A DNA stretch of 6,466 bases, taken from positions 1-6,466 of the forward strand of contig VGDN01000063.1 in NCBI GenBank assembly GCA_016869695.1, written 5' to 3'. The DNA comes from Alphaproteobacteria bacterium. Lineage in GTDB: Bacteria; Pseudomonadota; Alphaproteobacteria; Rickettsiales; UBA1997. Position numbers and translations under genes: made by a program. The notes below the pieces were generated by a model. The model made no database searches and was not told the origin of the DNA. It worked only from the letters and a program-made list of their open reading frames with translations. This document shows, one piece after another, positions 5,696-6,466 of this stretch. Positions within the stretch are counted from its first letter, which is position 1, and every line of letters begins with the position of its first letter.

Positions 5696-6466
5696 ATGTT
5701 GTCGCGATTAGTCCTGGCCTTATTTCTCTGCCTTCCTTCTTGCCTTGTTGCCCAAAAAATTTCGATCACCGGTCGGGGGGATATTAAATTGAAAGAGGTG
5801 AGTTTTTCTGAGCTCACTAGCTGGGCTAATGATGACCATAAAAAGGCGCTGCAATCATTTCTTAACTCATGTGATAAGTTTGCGAAAATGCCGCAGAAGC
5901 GCGTGATTGGCGGACAGATTGGGGATATTACGGCTGGAGATTTTCGTGATGTTTGTGACATCGCCAATATCGTTAAGACGATGACCAGTGCACAAGCTAA
6001 GAATTTTTTTGAAAATTGGTTTAGACCATTCACGGTGGAAACTCGCTTTGGCCTTGGCTCCGGCTTGTTCACCGGCTATTACGAAGCATCGCTAAATGGC
6101 AGCAAAGTTAAGACCGAAAAATTCCAATATCCGATTTATGCCAAGCCAAAAGATCTCGATTTAACACGTGCTGAAATCGAGGATGGAGTTTTGAAAGGGA
6201 AGGGGCTAGAGCTGCTTTACACCGATGATAAGGTGGCGCTTTTTTTTATGCAGATTCAAGGATCTGGTCGGGCTAAAATGCCGGATGGAGCCGAAGTGCG
6301 TTTATCTTTTGCAGCGCGTAATAATCAGCCATTCGTGCCAGTTGTTAACTACATGTCTAAGCAGGGATATCTGAAGAAAGGTGTGAGCGTTCGAGAATGG
6401 CTAAAAGCGAATCCCGACAAGATGGATGCGGTGATGAACACCAATCCAGCCTACACATTTTTTAAG
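5696..6466 (+). CDS. mltA: Membrane-bound lytic murein transglycosylase A, MltA family (3' end beyond the window)
   Basis: MltA cleaves the MurNAc-GlcNAc bond of peptidoglycan with formation of 1,6-anhydroMurNAc, acting in the periplasm. The reading frame is open from the ATG at 5696 to the right edge (257 codons, no stop). Visible: an N-terminal signal sequence (residues 1-19) with LPSC at 13-16, an imperfect lipobox (Pro at -2), so it may be a lipoprotein like E. coli MltA or a plain secreted form; then GLFTGYYEASLNG (122-134) with QYPIYAKP, the family signature FFMQIQGSGR (183-192) with LPDG-like MPDG, SFAARN, and SVREWLKANP with NTNPAYTFFK at the cut end. The catalytic Asp of the C-terminal 3D domain lies beyond the window, so activity cannot be judged. 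An in-frame stop at 5675-5677 bounds the start; no Shine-Dalgarno is seen, as the ATG sits against the heptad repeats. Confidence 0.93.
   Translation, partial: MLSRLVLALFLCLPSCLVAQKISITGRGDIKLKEVSFSELTSWANDDHKKALQSFLNSCDKFAKMPQKRVIGGQIGDITAGDFRDVCDIANIVKTMTSAQAKNFFENWFRPFTVETRFGLGSGLFTGYYEASLNGSKVKTEKFQYPIYAKPKDLDLTRAEIEDGVLKGKGLELLYTDDKVALFFMQIQGSGRAKMPDGAEVRLSFAARNNQPFVPVVNYMSKQGYLKKGVSVREWLKANPDKMDAVMNTNPAYTFFK

Noticed and set aside
5674..6072. 133-codon minus-strand ORF over the mltA start
   Set aside because: It lies opposite clear MltA coding sequence (the YYEA and signal-peptide region) and its predicted protein has no recognisable family features; it is a shadow frame.

Overview
This window looks like a chromosomal segment of an alphaproteobacterium with low to middling GC, probably from a Rickettsiales- or Holosporales-like or other host-associated or metagenomic lineage. 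The evidence is the gene set: a PopZ (DUF2497) polar organiser, which is an alphaproteobacterial hallmark, a CcmH cytochrome c maturation subunit with an RCLVC motif, a COQ7-type ubiquinone hydroxylase and an MltA murein transglycosylase. The exact taxon cannot be fixed from the sequence alone. No phage, transposase, CRISPR, tRNA or rRNA is visible.

Layout: (1) 1-401 (+) holds ccmH, open at the left edge, with its apparent start inside a REP-like sequence. (2) 330-2204 (-) is cstA, a CstA-family transporter. It converges on ccmH with a 72-nt coding overlap and carries a near-perfect 32-nt palindrome read in frame. (3) 2264-3706 (+) is a 480-aa PopZ-like protein, divergent from cstA. It has conserved ends and a very long acidic low-complexity linker containing four copies of a D/E-E-L-x-F-D-E motif and a 91/93-identical internal duplication. 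(4) 3707-4022 is an AT-rich non-coding gap between convergent popZ and coq7. (5) 4023-5623 (-) is a tight ychF-coq7 pair joined by an ATGA overlap. (6) 5624-5695 is a divergent intergenic region made almost wholly of two arrays of 7-bp repeats that are imperfect inverted copies of each other. (7) 5696-6466 (+) is the N-terminal 257 codons of mltA, cut by the right edge before the catalytic domain is complete.

The genes are mostly unrelated housekeeping functions: cytochrome c maturation, nutrient uptake, pole organisation, ribosome-associated ATPase, ubiquinone synthesis and peptidoglycan turnover. CcmH and COQ7 both serve aerobic respiration, and PopZ and MltA both serve cell-envelope or cell-cycle architecture. 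Only ychF-coq7 is clearly an operon. The main interest lies in the repeats (an in-frame palindrome in cstA, heptad arrays before mltA, a REP-like start at ccmH) and in the expanded multivalent PopZ linker. I see no wholly new multi-gene system here.
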